A stretch of 64,000 nt of DNA from Brevibacillus laterosporus DSM 25. Its GTDB lineage: Bacteria; Bacillota; Bacilli; Brevibacillales; Brevibacillaceae. Both the position numbers and the translations under genes were made by a program. Below the pieces are notes generated by a model. The model did no database searches, was not told the origin of the DNA, and saw nothing but the letters and a program-made list of their open reading frames with translations. The stretch lies in the NCBI RefSeq assembly GCF_002706795.1, contig NZ_CP017705.1, positions 1,740,001 through 1,804,000 on the forward strand, written 5' to 3'. This document shows positions 63,928 to 64,000 of the stretch, piece by piece; position 1 is the first letter of the stretch, and each line of letters starts with the position of its first letter.

Positions 63928-64000
63928 TTACAGGTTAGCAGCGTCTTTTTTCAGATCTTCTGCTTTATCTGTACGCTCCCATGGTACATTAAGATCATTA
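63928..64000 (-). CDS. metK: MetK, S-adenosylmethionine synthetase (3' end only)
   Basis: Only the last 23 residues are present, reading NDLNVPWERTDKAEDLKKDA and ending in AANL. The PWERTDKAE-L segment is the conserved MetK C-terminus. The gene continues beyond the right edge. A terminator follows immediately. Confidence 0.88.
   Translation of the reverse strand, partial: NDLNVPWERTDKAEDLKKDAANL

Noticed and set aside
1-64000. CRISPR array, insertion sequence, prophage or integrated element
   Set aside because: No regularly spaced direct repeats, transposase, integrase or phage structural genes were seen; compositions are even across the window.

Overview
The window is a low-GC Gram-positive (Bacillota) chromosome segment, and almost every gene reads on the minus strand. 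Gene content and order follow the Bacillus subtilis hisZGDBHA / yvoF-hprK / uvrAB / minJ-ctpB-ftsXE / cccB-prfB-secA-hpf / fliDST-flgM / comF / degSU region, but with insertions, losses and Paenibacillaceae-like features. A Brevibacillus-type organism (B. laterosporus-like) is my best inference; no ribosomal RNA or species marker is present to prove it. I see no insertion sequence, prophage or CRISPR array.

Layout, left to right. 1-4.6 kb: histidine operon hisZ-G-D-B-H-A (hisA cut by the window edge) behind a sigma-A promoter whose -10 box sits inside a perfect palindrome. 4.8-11.4 kb: yvoF-type acetyltransferase, HPr kinase hprK, and the excision-repair genes uvrB-uvrA with a LexA-type box upstream. 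11.5-14.4 kb: an isolated FlgD-like gene on the plus strand and two unrecognised membrane proteins sharing a repeated winged-helix-like unit. 14.6-20.4 kb: minJ, ctpB, an EnvC/M23 murein hydrolase and ftsE-ftsX. 20.8-32.2 kb: a complete-looking arginine/carbamoyl-phosphate block, argC-B-D, carA-B, argF, argG-H, with ArgR-type boxes but no argJ. 32.3-34.4 kb: cytochrome c551 lipoprotein, two tRNA-Leu genes and prfB with its programmed +1 frameshift. 34.6-36.8 kb: a plus-strand OmpR-type two-component system. 36.8-42 kb: cardiolipin synthase, secA, hpf and a cold-shock gene.

42.05-42.72 kb holds no gene but carries a tight cluster of DnaA boxes next to an A+T-rich stretch, away from any dnaA gene; this is the most unusual non-coding element here. 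42.8-56.5 kb is a flagellar region: a MotA/MotB stator pair, a divergent WbpE-like aminotransferase / WbpD-like acyltransferase pair (sugar modification), flaG-fliD-fliS-fliT, a FliB lysine methylase, an unrecognised 123-residue protein, csrA-fliW, yviE, flgL, flgK, flgN, flgM and yvyF. The flagellin gene hag, which normally lies between flaG and csrA, is missing, and FliB plus the unknown protein take its place. 56.7-60.8 kb: a type I methionine aminopeptidase, comFC, a long comFA (no comFB) and a small glycosyltransferase-like membrane protein. 60.9-64 kb: degS-degU, an anchored polysaccharide deacetylase and the 3' end of metK.

The genes fall into linked programmes: amino-acid synthesis (His, Arg), envelope growth and division (MinJ, FtsEX with its M23 hydrolase), motility with its checkpoints (FlgM, CsrA-FliW, DegSU) and DNA uptake/repair (ComF, UvrAB). 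Start sites were reassigned from the longest reading frame where a Shine-Dalgarno sequence, promoter or neighbouring overlap favoured an internal start.
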